64,000 nt of DNA from Pedobacter sp. SYSU D00535 (GTDB lineage Bacteria; Bacteroidota; Bacteroidia; Sphingobacteriales; Sphingobacteriaceae): the NCBI RefSeq assembly GCF_017355855.1, contig NZ_JAFEWD010000008.1, positions 1 through 64,000 of the forward strand, written 5' to 3'. The notes beneath the pieces are model-generated. The model was given only the letters and a program-made list of their open reading frames with translations. It did no database searches and was not told the origin of the DNA. This document shows, in pieces, positions 18,369-26,829 of this stretch. Each line of letters starts with the position of its first letter. Within the stretch, counting starts at the first letter, position 1. The position numbers and the translations under genes were made by a program.

Positions 18369-19472
18369 ATGAAGAAAGTAATCATAAGCGGAGGCGGAAC
18401 AGGAGGTCATATCTTCCCGGCAGTTGCAATTGCAAATGCCTTGAAGCGTATCGATCCCACCATTCAAATTCTGTTCGTTGGTGCCAACGGAAGGATGGAG
18501 ATGGAAAAGGTTCCGGCTGCAGGTTACGAAATTGTGGGTCTCGATATTCAGGGCTTTCAGCGGAAAGCTCTGTGGAAGAACATCCTACTTCCGGTGAAGA
18601 TGCTGAAGAGCTTGCTGAAAGCTCGCTCGGTGATCAAGTCGTTTAAGCCCGACGTCGCTGTTGGCGTGGGTGGATACGCTTCCGGACCTTTGCTTTATGC
18701 CGCAGGGTGGATGAATGTTCCCTATTTGATTCAGGAGCAGAATTCATATGCCGGCATTACCAACAAAAAACTGGGCCAGAAGGCAGAGAAAATTTGTGTG
18801 GCCTTTGAGGGGATGGAAAAGTTCTTTCCGGCGGAAAGGATCATGTTAACCGGTAATCCCTTAAGGAAGGAATCGGTTGCTATTGCAGGAAAGAGGGACG
18901 AGGCTTATGCAGCTTTCGGTTTAGATCCTGCAAAGAAGACGATCCTCGTTACGGGTGGGAGTCTTGGCGCCGGAACGTTGAACAAAAGTATGACGGCGGG
19001 CCTCGGAAAGTTGATCGCTGCAGATGTGCAGCTGATTTGGCAGACTGGGAAGTACTATTACAAGGCGGTGGTAGAACAAGTAGGGGAACGCCCCCACCCG
19101 AATGTCGTAGTGCTCGAGTTTTTGAATAGAATGGACCATGCTTACGCTGCCGCGGATGTGATCATTTCAAGGGCGGGAGCAGGAACCATTGCGGAGCTGT
19201 GTGTGATTAAAAAGCCGGTGATCTTGGTTCCTTCACCTAATGTGGCAGAGGATCATCAGACAAAGAATGCGATGGCTTTAGCCCAAAACGGAGCTGCGAT
19301 TTTGGTTGCTGACTCTGTGGCAGAGCGGGAGCTGGCAGATATCGCGCTAAGCTTAATTAATAAGCCTGATAAGATTAAAGAACTAAGTGAAAATATAGGA
19401 AAGCTGGCTTTGCCTAACGCCGACGAAGTTATTGCGGCGGAAGTCTTGAAGTTGGCTGACAGAAGGAAGTAG
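18369..19472 (+). CDS. murG: undecaprenyldiphospho-muramoylpentapeptide beta-N-acetylglucosaminyltransferase
   Basis: Peripheral inner-membrane GT28 enzyme that adds GlcNAc to lipid I to make lipid II. It has 367 residues. The glycine-rich loop SGGGTGGHIFPA is at 7-18, and PYLIQEQNSYAGITNK and TGGSLGA mark the acceptor and donor domains. The nucleotide-binding segment ISRAGAGTIAELC is near 257-269. It is 53 bp downstream of ftsW and 40 bp upstream of murC. Confidence 0.97.
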   Translation: MKKVIISGGGTGGHIFPAVAIANALKRIDPTIQILFVGANGRMEMEKVPAAGYEIVGLDIQGFQRKALWKNILLPVKMLKSLLKARSVIKSFKPDVAVGVGGYASGPLLYAAGWMNVPYLIQEQNSYAGITNKKLGQKAEKICVAFEGMEKFFPAERIMLTGNPLRKESVAIAGKRDEAYAAFGLDPAKKTILVTGGSLGAGTLNKSMTAGLGKLIAADVQLIWQTGKYYYKAVVEQVGERPHPNVVVLEFLNRMDHAYAAADVIISRAGAGTIAELCVIKKPVILVPSPNVAEDHQTKNAMALAQNGAAILVADSVAERELADIALSLINKPDKIKELSENIGKLALPNADEVIAAEVLKLADRRK

Positions 19473-19512
19473 GAACAGAAACAGAGGTTCGGATTAACCG
19501 GACAGAGTAGAT

Positions 19513-20868
19513 ATGGAATTGAATAACATAAAGAAAGTTTATCTGGTAGGAATTGGTGGCATTGGCATGAGTGGCCTTGCGCGCTACTTCCAAAAGAGGG
19601 GTTGTTTGGTGGCTGGATATGACCGCACGCAGACAACTCTTACCGATAGCCTTTCGGCGGAGGGAATGGACATTACTTATACGGATAGCGTGGAGGAAAT
19701 TCTTCCAGCCTTCCGTGATAGCGATGAATCCCTGCTGGTTATTTATACTCCGGCAATCCCTGCAGATGCTGCAATCCTCAATTACTTCCGGGAGAAAGGT
19801 TTCGAGCTGAAGAAGCGTTCGGAAGTGCTGGGTATCATCAGTAAAGGAATGTTTACGGTAGCGATAGGAGGAACACACGGAAAGACTACCACTTCCACCA
19901 TGATCGCCCATGTGCTGAAATATTCTGGATTTGATTGTACTGCCTTCCTTGGGGGCATTGCTTCCAACTACAACAGTAATGTGCTGTTTGGAGAAAACAA
20001 TGTAGTGGTAGTTGAAGCCGATGAATACGATCGTTCTTTTCTGCGCCTGCATCCGGATATCGCCGTAATTACTTCTATGGACGCCGATCATCTCGATATT
20101 TATGGAGATGACGAGCATGTGAAGGAGTCGTTCCGGCTTTTTGCATCGCAAATTAAAGAAGGCGGGCGACTGATCCACAAGAAAGGATTATCGCTGGAGG
20201 GCGGAACTACCTATTCTGCTAAAGAACAGGCGGATGTCTATGCAGAGAACGTGCGCATTGTTAATGGAACATTTCATTTTGACTTTGTAAGTGCTGAACT
20301 ACGCATTGACAATATTGAGCTCGGCCTTCCTGGTCTCCATAACGTTGAAAACGCGACTGCCGCAGTTCAGGTGGGACTGTTGCTGGGAATCGGAGTGGAG
20401 AAGATTAAGGCGGCCTTGGCGGATTTTAAAGGCGTTAAAAGACGGTTTGAATATATTCTTAAAACGGAGGATGTAGTTTTCATAGATGATTACGCCCATC
20501 ACCCGGAAGAACTAAGGGCTTGTATTACAGCGGTAAAAGCCTTGTATCCTGAAAAGAAATTGACTGTGATTTTTCAGCCGCACCTTTATTCCCGTACCCG
20601 GGATTTTGTGGAGGGCTTTGCAGAAGTTTTAAACATGGCCGATGAACTATTACTGCTGGATATTTATCCGGCCAGAGAATTGCCGATTCCGGGGGTAACG
20701 TCGCAGATTATTTTCGATCGAATGTCTTTGGAAATCAAGCAGCTGTGTGGAAAAAATGAAGCGCTTGAATTCGTGCGAAATAAAAAGCCGGAACTACTTT
20801 TAACGGTAGGAGCTGGTGACATAGATACCCTGGTTGAACCTATAAAGCGGATACTTCAAAATGCTTAA
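19513..20868 (+). CDS. murC: UDP-N-acetylmuramate--L-alanine ligase
   Basis: First Mur ligase, adding L-alanine to UDP-MurNAc with ATP; cytosolic, 451 residues. Motifs are GIGGIGMSGLA at about 12-22, the P-loop GGTHGKTTT at about 118-126, VVEADEYDRSF and DDYAHHPEE. Its position after murG is the normal Bacteroidota order. It overlaps ftsQ by 8 bp. Confidence 0.97.
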   Translation: MELNNIKKVYLVGIGGIGMSGLARYFQKRGCLVAGYDRTQTTLTDSLSAEGMDITYTDSVEEILPAFRDSDESLLVIYTPAIPADAAILNYFREKGFELKKRSEVLGIISKGMFTVAIGGTHGKTTTSTMIAHVLKYSGFDCTAFLGGIASNYNSNVLFGENNVVVVEADEYDRSFLRLHPDIAVITSMDADHLDIYGDDEHVKESFRLFASQIKEGGRLIHKKGLSLEGGTTYSAKEQADVYAENVRIVNGTFHFDFVSAELRIDNIELGLPGLHNVENATAAVQVGLLLGIGVEKIKAALADFKGVKRRFEYILKTEDVVFIDDYAHHPEELRACITAVKALYPEKKLTVIFQPHLYSRTRDFVEGFAEVLNMADELLLLDIYPARELPIPGVTSQIIFDRMSLEIKQLCGKNEALEFVRNKKPELLLTVGAGDIDTLVEPIKRILQNA

Positions 20869-21739
20869 GCGAATAAACTGGAAAGCGGTACTTACGGTGT
20901 TCCTATGGATAATTTCCATAGGAGGTGTGGTGGCGCTTATGAGTTTTATTGAGGTGAAGAAGGGAGATGCAAAGGTTACGGATATTAAAGTGCTTATTCC
21001 CGGGATGGAGAGCTTTATTGACCGGGATGAAATCGATGCAATTATTCTTCAAAACTCAGGACGTCTAATTGGGAGGAGCCTGGCTTCCGTAGATATTCAG
21101 GAGATCGAAGAGGCCATTATCGCTAATCCTTATATCAAGGACGCCAAGGTATACGCAGACATGGACGGCGTGATAAGTATTCAGATCGATCAGCGTGAGC
21201 CGGTGCTTCGCATACTGAACTACGTGAATCAGGATTACTATATAGATAAAGAGGGCCTGAAAGTACCTGTGTCGCATAGCTATACACCACATGTGCTGGT
21301 CGCCAATGGTTTCATCATGGAAGGCTTTAACGGGAAGGTAGACACGATGCAGACCAAGCTGGCCAAAGACTTATATAAAACGGCGGTTTTTATAGAACGG
21401 GACACTCTTTGGAAAGAACAGATTGAGCAACTCTATGTCAATGAACAGCGCGAGATCGAAATGATCCCCAGGGTGGGTAACCACAAAATTATCTTGGGAG
21501 ATGCAGATTCGTTAAAGAACAAGTTCAGAAACCTCCTGATATTTTACAAAAAGGCAATACCACGGGTTGGATGGGATGCCTATAAAACGATCAATATTAA
21601 ATACTCCAACCAGATTGTCTGCGTAAAGAGCGGCTTAGACAGTACTTCTATACAGGCAACCGTTGCCCCTAATCCGGCAACAGCGACAACAACCGGAACA
21701 AAAACAATTAAGGATACAATAACAACAGCAACACGTTAA
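20861..21739 (+). CDS. ftsQ: cell division protein FtsQ (DivIB)
   Basis: Bitopic divisome protein of 292 residues. A membrane helix at about residues 9-29 (VLTVFLWIISIGGVVALMSF) is followed by a periplasmic POTRA-like domain and a beta domain. The end is a Thr/Ala-rich tail (about 265-292). Sequence conservation is weak, as usual for FtsQ. The identity rests on topology and on placement between murC and ftsA. It links early and late divisome proteins. Confidence 0.92.
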   Translation: MLKRINWKAVLTVFLWIISIGGVVALMSFIEVKKGDAKVTDIKVLIPGMESFIDRDEIDAIILQNSGRLIGRSLASVDIQEIEEAIIANPYIKDAKVYADMDGVISIQIDQREPVLRILNYVNQDYYIDKEGLKVPVSHSYTPHVLVANGFIMEGFNGKVDTMQTKLAKDLYKTAVFIERDTLWKEQIEQLYVNEQREIEMIPRVGNHKIILGDADSLKNKFRNLLIFYKKAIPRVGWDAYKTINIKYSNQIVCVKSGLDSTSIQATVAPNPATATTTGTKTIKDTITTATR

Positions 21740-21743
21740 ATTT

Positions 21744-23093
21744 ATGGAAAAAGGTACTTCTACAACATCAAAAAGTTCACCTATTGTCGTAGGGCTAGAC
21801 ATAGGGACTACTAAGATTTGTGTGATAGTGGGACGAAGAAGTGGTCATGGGAAGATAGAAATACTAGGGATAGGGAAGGCAGAGTCTGCGGGTGTGACAC
21901 GCGGAGTTGTATCGAACATTCAAAAGACGGTACAAGGGATCCTTCAGGCAGTGGATGAGGCGGGTTCTCAGTCCAACGTCGAGATTAAGATTGTAAACGT
22001 GGGTATTGCGGGACAGCATATAAAAAGCCTGCAGCATCGCGGCATCTTGACGCGTAAAGATTTGCAGAACGAAATCCAGCGAAAGGATATCGAGAAGCTC
22101 ATCGAAGATATGTATAAACTGGTGATGCCTCCGGGAGAGGAGATCATCCACGTGTTGCCACAAGAGTTTACGGTAGATAACGAGCCGGGAATCAAAGATC
22201 CGATCGGTATGGCTGGGGTGCGCCTGGAGGCGAATTTCCACATCATCTCTGGTCATGTTAGCGCTGTGAAAAATATCCTTAAATGTGTTACCAATGCCCA
22301 TCTTGAAACTCAGGAACTAATTTTAGAGCCCCTTGCATCTTCTGAGTCTGTGCTAAGCGAAGAGGAGAAAGAGGCGGGTGTTGTGCTTGTTGACATTGGT
22401 GGAGGTACCACTGATATTGCCATCTTCCATGAAGGAATTATCCGTCATACGGCAGTGATTCCTTTTGGAGGTAATAGTATTACGGAAGATATCCGCGAGG
22501 GATGTTCAGTGATGCGCAACCAGGCAGAGCTGTTAAAGACCCGCTTCGGATCTGCTCTTGCCGATGAGAACAAAGAAAATGAGATCATTTGCGTTCCTGG
22601 TCTTCGGGGTCGCGAGCCGAAAGAGATCTCGGTTAAAAACCTTGCTTATGTCATCCAGGCGAGGATGGAAGAAATTTTAGAGCACGTGTACTACGAGATA
22701 AAGGCTTCGGGCTATGAAAAACGCCTCATTGCCGGTATCGTGATCACTGGTGGTGGTGCCCAGCTTAAACACCTGCCACAATTGGTAGAGTATGTGACGG
22801 GACTGGATTGCCGGGTGGGCTATCCAAACGAGCATTTGGCAAAGAACGAGGTGTTGCCGAAGAATATTTATGATGAGTTGAAAAGCCCGATGTATGCAAC
22901 GGGTATAGGATTGTTGATTAAAGGAATTCATAAAACAGAAGAGATGATGGAAATGATGAGACAGCCAGGGGTGTTCGTGGAAAAACCACAGCCGGAAAAA
23001 GCTAAAAAGTCTTTTGGACTATTTGACAAACTGCTGCAGACGGGAGCGAAATTTATCAAGGACGATATCAAGGACGAGGACTATATTAAATAA
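21744..23093 (+). CDS. ftsA: cell division protein FtsA
   Basis: Actin-like ATPase of 449 residues that ties FtsZ filaments to the membrane. Phosphate-binding motifs are VVGLDIGTTKICVIVG at about 13-28 and VVLVDIGGGTTDIAIFHEG near 212-230, with the adenosine motif IVITGGGAQLKHL near 334. The SHS2-type 1C domain (SNVEIKIVNVGIAGQHI) is present. The C-terminal 60 residues are basic and amphipathic (KSFGLFDKLLQTGAKF), fitting a membrane-targeting end. It starts 4 bp after ftsQ. Confidence 0.96.
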   Translation: MEKGTSTTSKSSPIVVGLDIGTTKICVIVGRRSGHGKIEILGIGKAESAGVTRGVVSNIQKTVQGILQAVDEAGSQSNVEIKIVNVGIAGQHIKSLQHRGILTRKDLQNEIQRKDIEKLIEDMYKLVMPPGEEIIHVLPQEFTVDNEPGIKDPIGMAGVRLEANFHIISGHVSAVKNILKCVTNAHLETQELILEPLASSESVLSEEEKEAGVVLVDIGGGTTDIAIFHEGIIRHTAVIPFGGNSITEDIREGCSVMRNQAELLKTRFGSALADENKENEIICVPGLRGREPKEISVKNLAYVIQARMEEILEHVYYEIKASGYEKRLIAGIVITGGGAQLKHLPQLVEYVTGLDCRVGYPNEHLAKNEVLPKNIYDELKSPMYATGIGLLIKGIHKTEEMMEMMRQPGVFVEKPQPEKAKKSFGLFDKLLQTGAKFIKDDIKDEDYIK

Positions 23094-23142
23094 TTATCCA
23101 CATTTTGGGAGTTTTCCACAAACTCAACAAGTGTGGAAAACT
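23094..23142. promoter_or_regulatory. DnaA-box-like cluster and inverted repeat between ftsA and ftsZ
   Basis: TTATCCACA at 23094-23102 matches the DnaA box consensus exactly. AGTTTTCCACA (23110-23120) and its perfect complement TGTGGAAAACT (23132-23142) are separated by 11 nt, and each half contains a one-mismatch DnaA box. This could be a DnaA site, another dimeric regulator's site, or an mRNA hairpin ahead of ftsZ. Function is not shown by sequence alone. Confidence 0.55.
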
Positions 23143-23219
23143 TGTGTGTAAAAATATTTAATATTACGACAAGGAATAGGTCTGAAAAAACGAAATCTAC
23201 TAAACTGATTAATAAGGAC

Positions 23220-24869
23220 ATGCAGTTTGAAATGTTAAAAGAAAAGTCATCAATTATTAAAGTAATTGGTGTTGGTGGTGGCGGTGGTAATGCTGTAAAC
23301 CACATGTACAGGCAAGGAATTACGGGTGTTGACTTCATCATTTGTAATACCGATGCGCAGGCTTTAGAGCTTAGCCCTATCCCGAATAAGGTTCAATTAG
23401 GAGCCAGTTTAACAGAAGGAATGGGTGCAGGTTCAATTCCTGAAGTGGGAAGAAATTCTGCTATTGAAAATATTGAGGATATCAAACGCATGCTTGGAAC
23501 TAACACCAAGATGTTGTTTATAACGGCAGGAATGGGAGGAGGTACAGGTACTGGTGCCAGTCCGATCATCGCGAAAGCTGCAAAAGAATTAGATATATTA
23601 ACTGTTGGTATCATCACTACTCCTTTTTCTTTCGAAGGAAAAAGACGTAGGATGCAGGCAGAGGAAGGACTTGAAGAGTTTAAAAAGCATGTAGACTCTT
23701 ATCTGGTTATTTCTAACGATCGCTTGCGTGAAATCTTCGGAAACCTGACATTAAGTGCTGCTTTTGCTCAGGCCGACAATATCCTGACCACAGCGGCTAA
23801 AGGGATTGCCGAGATTATAACTATCCCTGGTTATATCAACGTCGACTTTAAAGATGTTCGTACGGTGATGAACAACAGCGGTGTTGCCATCATGGGAAGT
23901 TATGCAGCTGATGGCGACAACCGGGCGCTTAGAGCAGTAGAAGGTGCTCTGGCATCTCCGCTTTTAAAGGATAATGAGATTGAAGGTGCGAGATATATTT
24001 TATTGAACATCAGCTCTGGTTCAACAGAGGTTTCAATGGATGAGGTAAGTATCATTACAGACTACATTCAGGAGGAAGCCGGTTTGGCAGCCGATTTGAT
24101 TTGGGGTAACTGTATTGATGAATCCTTGGGAGATAAACTTTCTGTGACGATCATCGCTACTGGTTTCCAGACGAAAGAAGAGCGAGCTATCGAAAAAAGT
24201 CAGCAGAAGAAAGTTTCGATGTTGACACCGGAGAATGCTCCGATGGTGAAGCCTGTTAACGTGGAGAATACATTCATTCAGGCAAGTCCTGTAGTTGCAC
24301 CAAGCCCCGAGCCAGAAACAAAATATTCTGCTGAAGTTCAGGCAGACCTGTTTGGCGGCTTCTTCAAGAAAAATACAACGGAGGAAAGACCTCAGCCGCA
24401 GCAGGTAGAGCAACCCCGGATTATTCGTCATACCCTGCAGGAAGAAGAGCCGGTAAAGCCAGTGGAAGAGACGCCATTTGAATTTGGACTTAAGGTTGCA
24501 GAATCAGAGTATCAGTTCGGAACAGCTGCACAGGAAATAAAACCAGAGCCCGTGAGAGAGCCTGAGCCTCAACCTGTGCAACCAGAAGCGTTCAATCCTG
24601 ACGAGAATAAGACTGACGAATCAATCGAAGAACAGCTGCGTAAATCAAGAGAGCGGATCCTGCGTTTGAAAGATCTGAGCATGAAGCTACGCACGGCGAA
24701 CGGCTTGCAGGAGCTGGAAAATGAGCCGGCTTATAAACGCAAGCAAATGGCGCTGCAACAAGTACCTCATTCTTCCGAGTCTCAGATTTCAAGGTTTACC
24801 CTTTCTAACGATGAGGGCAACACCGAGATCAGACCGAACAATTCGTTCTTACACGATAACGTAGATTAA
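23220..24869 (+). CDS. ftsZ: cell division protein FtsZ
   Basis: Tubulin-like GTPase that forms the Z ring. From the chosen ATG it has 549 residues, long for FtsZ because of a linker of about 200 residues, a Bacteroidota trait. The core carries VIGVGGGGGNAVNHM near 17-31, the tubulin signature GGGTGTGASP near 107 and the T7-loop region NVDFKDVRTVM. The linker (about 335-520) is rich in Pro, Glu and Gln. The extreme end NNSFLHDNVD is the conserved peptide expected to bind FtsA. An in-frame GTG at 23133 lies inside the inverted repeat; the ATG at 23220 with AAGGA upstream is preferred. Confidence 0.96.
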   Translation: MQFEMLKEKSSIIKVIGVGGGGGNAVNHMYRQGITGVDFIICNTDAQALELSPIPNKVQLGASLTEGMGAGSIPEVGRNSAIENIEDIKRMLGTNTKMLFITAGMGGGTGTGASPIIAKAAKELDILTVGIITTPFSFEGKRRRMQAEEGLEEFKKHVDSYLVISNDRLREIFGNLTLSAAFAQADNILTTAAKGIAEIITIPGYINVDFKDVRTVMNNSGVAIMGSYAADGDNRALRAVEGALASPLLKDNEIEGARYILLNISSGSTEVSMDEVSIITDYIQEEAGLAADLIWGNCIDESLGDKLSVTIIATGFQTKEERAIEKSQQKKVSMLTPENAPMVKPVNVENTFIQASPVVAPSPEPETKYSAEVQADLFGGFFKKNTTEERPQPQQVEQPRIIRHTLQEEEPVKPVEETPFEFGLKVAESEYQFGTAAQEIKPEPVREPEPQPVQPEAFNPDENKTDESIEEQLRKSRERILRLKDLSMKLRTANGLQELENEPAYKRKQMALQQVPHSSESQISRFTLSNDEGNTEIRPNNSFLHDNVD

Positions 24870-24886
24870 GAAATTAAAAGACCAGT

Positions 24887-24922
24887 AAAGCCTTTATCCC
24901 TGCAAACGGATAGAGGCTTTTT
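24887..24922 (+). terminator. rho-independent terminator of the dcw cluster
   Basis: AAAGCCTTTATCC (24887-24899), an 8-nt loop and GGATAGAGGCTTT (24908-24920) form a 13-bp stem with one mismatch, followed by T residues. It closes the 15.7-kb mraZ-ftsZ transcription unit. Confidence 0.8.
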
Positions 24923-24964
24923 GCATTAATAACATTCTCTAAAGAATTAAGCGCCGTAAATAAA

Positions 24965-24995
24965 TTGTTAATCAGGCATTTAAACGGTAAATTTG
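24965..24995 (+). promoter_or_regulatory. Bacteroidota-type promoter of the oxoamine synthase gene
   Basis: TTG at 24965-24967 and TAAATTTG (TAnnTTTG) at 24988-24995 are separated by 20 bp, the spacing seen in Bacteroidota promoters. The expected start site is near 25002, about 30 nt before the coding region. Confidence 0.65.
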
Positions 24996-25033
24996 CGGCT
25001 TTATCTGAATAGTAACTTTTAAATAATAACACA

Positions 25034-26275
25034 TTGGATTTATTTGATAAAATTTCTAAAAATATGGGGCCGATTGGCCAGCATCAGAAAATGGCTCATG
25101 GATATTTCGCATTTCCTAAGCTTGAAGGCGAGATCGCTCCCCATATGAAATTTCGTGGGAAAGATCATCTTGTTTGGAGTTTGAACAATTATTTGGGATT
25201 GGCAAATCACCCCGAAGTACGTGAGGCGGATGCAAAAGGCGCAGCAGAATTCGGTATGGCTTACCCAATGGGAGCCCGAATGATGTCGGGGAACTCGAAC
25301 CACCATGAGGCACTTGAGAAGGATCTTGCCGACTTTACCGGCTTTCAGGATGCTTTTTTGTTGAACTATGGTTATCAGGGCATGGTATCTATCATAGATA
25401 CCATGGTAGACAGAAATGATGTTATTGTTTATGATGCCGAATCACATGCTTGTATTATCGATGGCGTGAGATTACATATGGGTAAGCGTTTTGTATACCA
25501 ACATAACGACATTGAAAGCTGCAGGAAACAACTGGAAAGAGCAACTAAGTTAGTTGAGCAGACTGGAGGCGGGATTTTGGTCATCACAGAGGGCGTATTC
25601 GGAATGTCGGGAGCTCAAGGGAAGTTGAAAGAGATTGTCGACCTGAAGAAGGAGTTCAATTTCCGTCTGTTAATTGACGATGCTCACGGCTTTGGAACAA
25701 TGGGACCTACAGGAGCTGGTACACACGAAGCACAGGGAGTGATTGACGGAATCGACGTTTACTTCGGCACCTTCGCCAAGTCAATGGCGGGTATTGGTGC
25801 ATTTGTAGCTTCGAACGAAGAAATTGTAAACTACCTGCGTTATAACATGCGTTCGCAGACTTTTGCGAAAGCACTACCCATGCCGATGGTGATTGGCTTA
25901 CGCAAGCGACTTGAATTACTGAGGAATAAGCCAGAACTAAGAGAAAAGCTATGGACAATTGCTACTACACTTCAGAAAGGATTAAGGGATAGGGGCTTTG
26001 ATTTAGGTGTAACTAATACGATGGTGACTCCGGTCTTCTTGAAAGGGGAGCTGAACGAAGCTACTGCTGTTACTATGGACCTGAGAGAGAATTACGGAAT
26101 CTTCTGTTCCATTGTAGTGTATCCTGTAATTCCGAAAGGGCTGATGGAACTTCGGATCATTCCGACGGCTGCACACTCCTTAGAGGACGTACAAAGAACA
26201 CTGGATGCTTTCTCAGAAGTAGCAGAAAAGCTTCAAAGAGGTTATTACAAAGAGCAAAATATTGTGACAGCTTAA
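25034..26275 (+). CDS. PLP-dependent alpha-oxoamine synthase (serine palmitoyltransferase or cysteate acyltransferase type)
   Basis: A 413-residue PLP enzyme of the alpha-oxoamine synthase family, which condenses an amino acid with acyl-CoA or acyl-ACP and releases CO2. The fold markers are visible: NNYLGLANHP near 51, GARMMSGN near 80, LIDDAHGFG near 213 and the PLP lysine K249 in GTFAKSMAG. Known members make sphingoid bases (serine), sulfonolipids (cysteate), 2-amino-3-oxobutyrate or 8-amino-7-oxononanoate. A bio or threonine-degradation context is absent, so a membrane-lipid role is favoured by inference. Start is a TTG at 25034; an in-frame stop lies at 25013 and the next ATG would cut the conserved MDLFDKISKNMGP start. 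Confidence 0.8.
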   Translation: MDLFDKISKNMGPIGQHQKMAHGYFAFPKLEGEIAPHMKFRGKDHLVWSLNNYLGLANHPEVREADAKGAAEFGMAYPMGARMMSGNSNHHEALEKDLADFTGFQDAFLLNYGYQGMVSIIDTMVDRNDVIVYDAESHACIIDGVRLHMGKRFVYQHNDIESCRKQLERATKLVEQTGGGILVITEGVFGMSGAQGKLKEIVDLKKEFNFRLLIDDAHGFGTMGPTGAGTHEAQGVIDGIDVYFGTFAKSMAGIGAFVASNEEIVNYLRYNMRSQTFAKALPMPMVIGLRKRLELLRNKPELREKLWTIATTLQKGLRDRGFDLGVTNTMVTPVFLKGELNEATAVTMDLRENYGIFCSIVVYPVIPKGLMELRIIPTAAHSLEDVQRTLDAFSEVAEKLQRGYYKEQNIVTA

Positions 26276-26300
26276 TAGCTACCTCGTTAATAGGAGGAAA

Positions 26301-26330
26301 AAAAGCGCAACTCAGAAGGTTGCGCTTTTT
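26301..26330 (+). terminator. rho-independent terminator
   Basis: AAAAGCGCAAC (26301-26311), a 7-nt loop and GTTGCGCTTTT (26319-26329) form a perfect 11-bp stem ending in a T-run, directly after the oxoamine synthase gene. Confidence 0.85.
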
Positions 26331-26574
26331 GCATTTATGCCCCTTTCTCAAGCAGTGTTGGTTGCCACTTCGTTCTGTCTTGCGACAGAATTACCAGTTA
26401 AAAAGTAAATCAATCTGACTATTAGGAAGATACAGTTGTTAATTGTGAGGTTAATGTGGAAAAAAAATAAGGAACTAAGCCTTATATCTTCATGGAGATG
26501 CTTTTTTTTTCTGAAAAAAGAATTTACATTCGTTTGTCTTATTAAATAATTAACCATTAAAACTAAACTACACA

Positions 26575-26769
26575 ATGGCAAATTTTGAAAGATTTTCTGA
26601 GCTTAAAAACCTTCTTAATGGTTTAGAAGCTGATGCCGACAAGTTTTACAACAAGGGAAACAGTGCTGCAGGAACACGAGTTAGAAAAGGCTTGCAGGAT
26701 GTGAAGAACCTTGCCCAGGCGATCCGTTTGGAAATTCAGGAGGCTAAGAACGCTGCAGTTGCAAAATAG
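26575..26769 (+). CDS. histone H1-like small basic protein
   Basis: A 64-residue, Lys/Arg- and Ala-rich, mostly helical protein. The segment DKFYNKGNSAAGTRVRKGLQ is the signature of the histone H1-like (Hc1-type) proteins found across Bacteroidota and Chlamydiae. These are thought to bind and compact DNA; a function for this one is not shown. It stands alone between two terminators about 270 bp from the gene before it. The ATG at 26575 follows an AT-rich leader with no strong ribosome site, as is common in this phylum. Confidence 0.85.
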   Translation: MANFERFSELKNLLNGLEADADKFYNKGNSAAGTRVRKGLQDVKNLAQAIRLEIQEAKNAAVAK

Positions 26770-26796
26770 TAGCCGCTAGCGCGAAAGAAGAAATTG

Positions 26797-26828
26797 AGCC
26801 CGGTGGAAATTCTCCTCCGGGCTTTTTG
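26797..26828. terminator. rho-independent terminator between convergent genes
   Basis: AGCCCGGTGGA (26797-26807) and TCCTCCGGGCT (26813-26823) pair around a 5-nt loop with one internal mismatch, and a T-run follows. It ends the histone H1-like gene and lies against the 3' end of dapA on the other strand. Confidence 0.8.
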
Positions 26829-26829
26829 T

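Noticed and set aside
23094-23142. Replication origin
   Set aside because: Only three DnaA-like boxes, no adjoining AT-rich unwinding region, and no dnaA, dnaN or gidA nearby.
23133-23219. GTG at 23133 as ftsZ start
   Set aside because: It lies within the inverted repeat, adds 29 residues not seen in FtsZ, and the ATG at 23220 has a better ribosome site.
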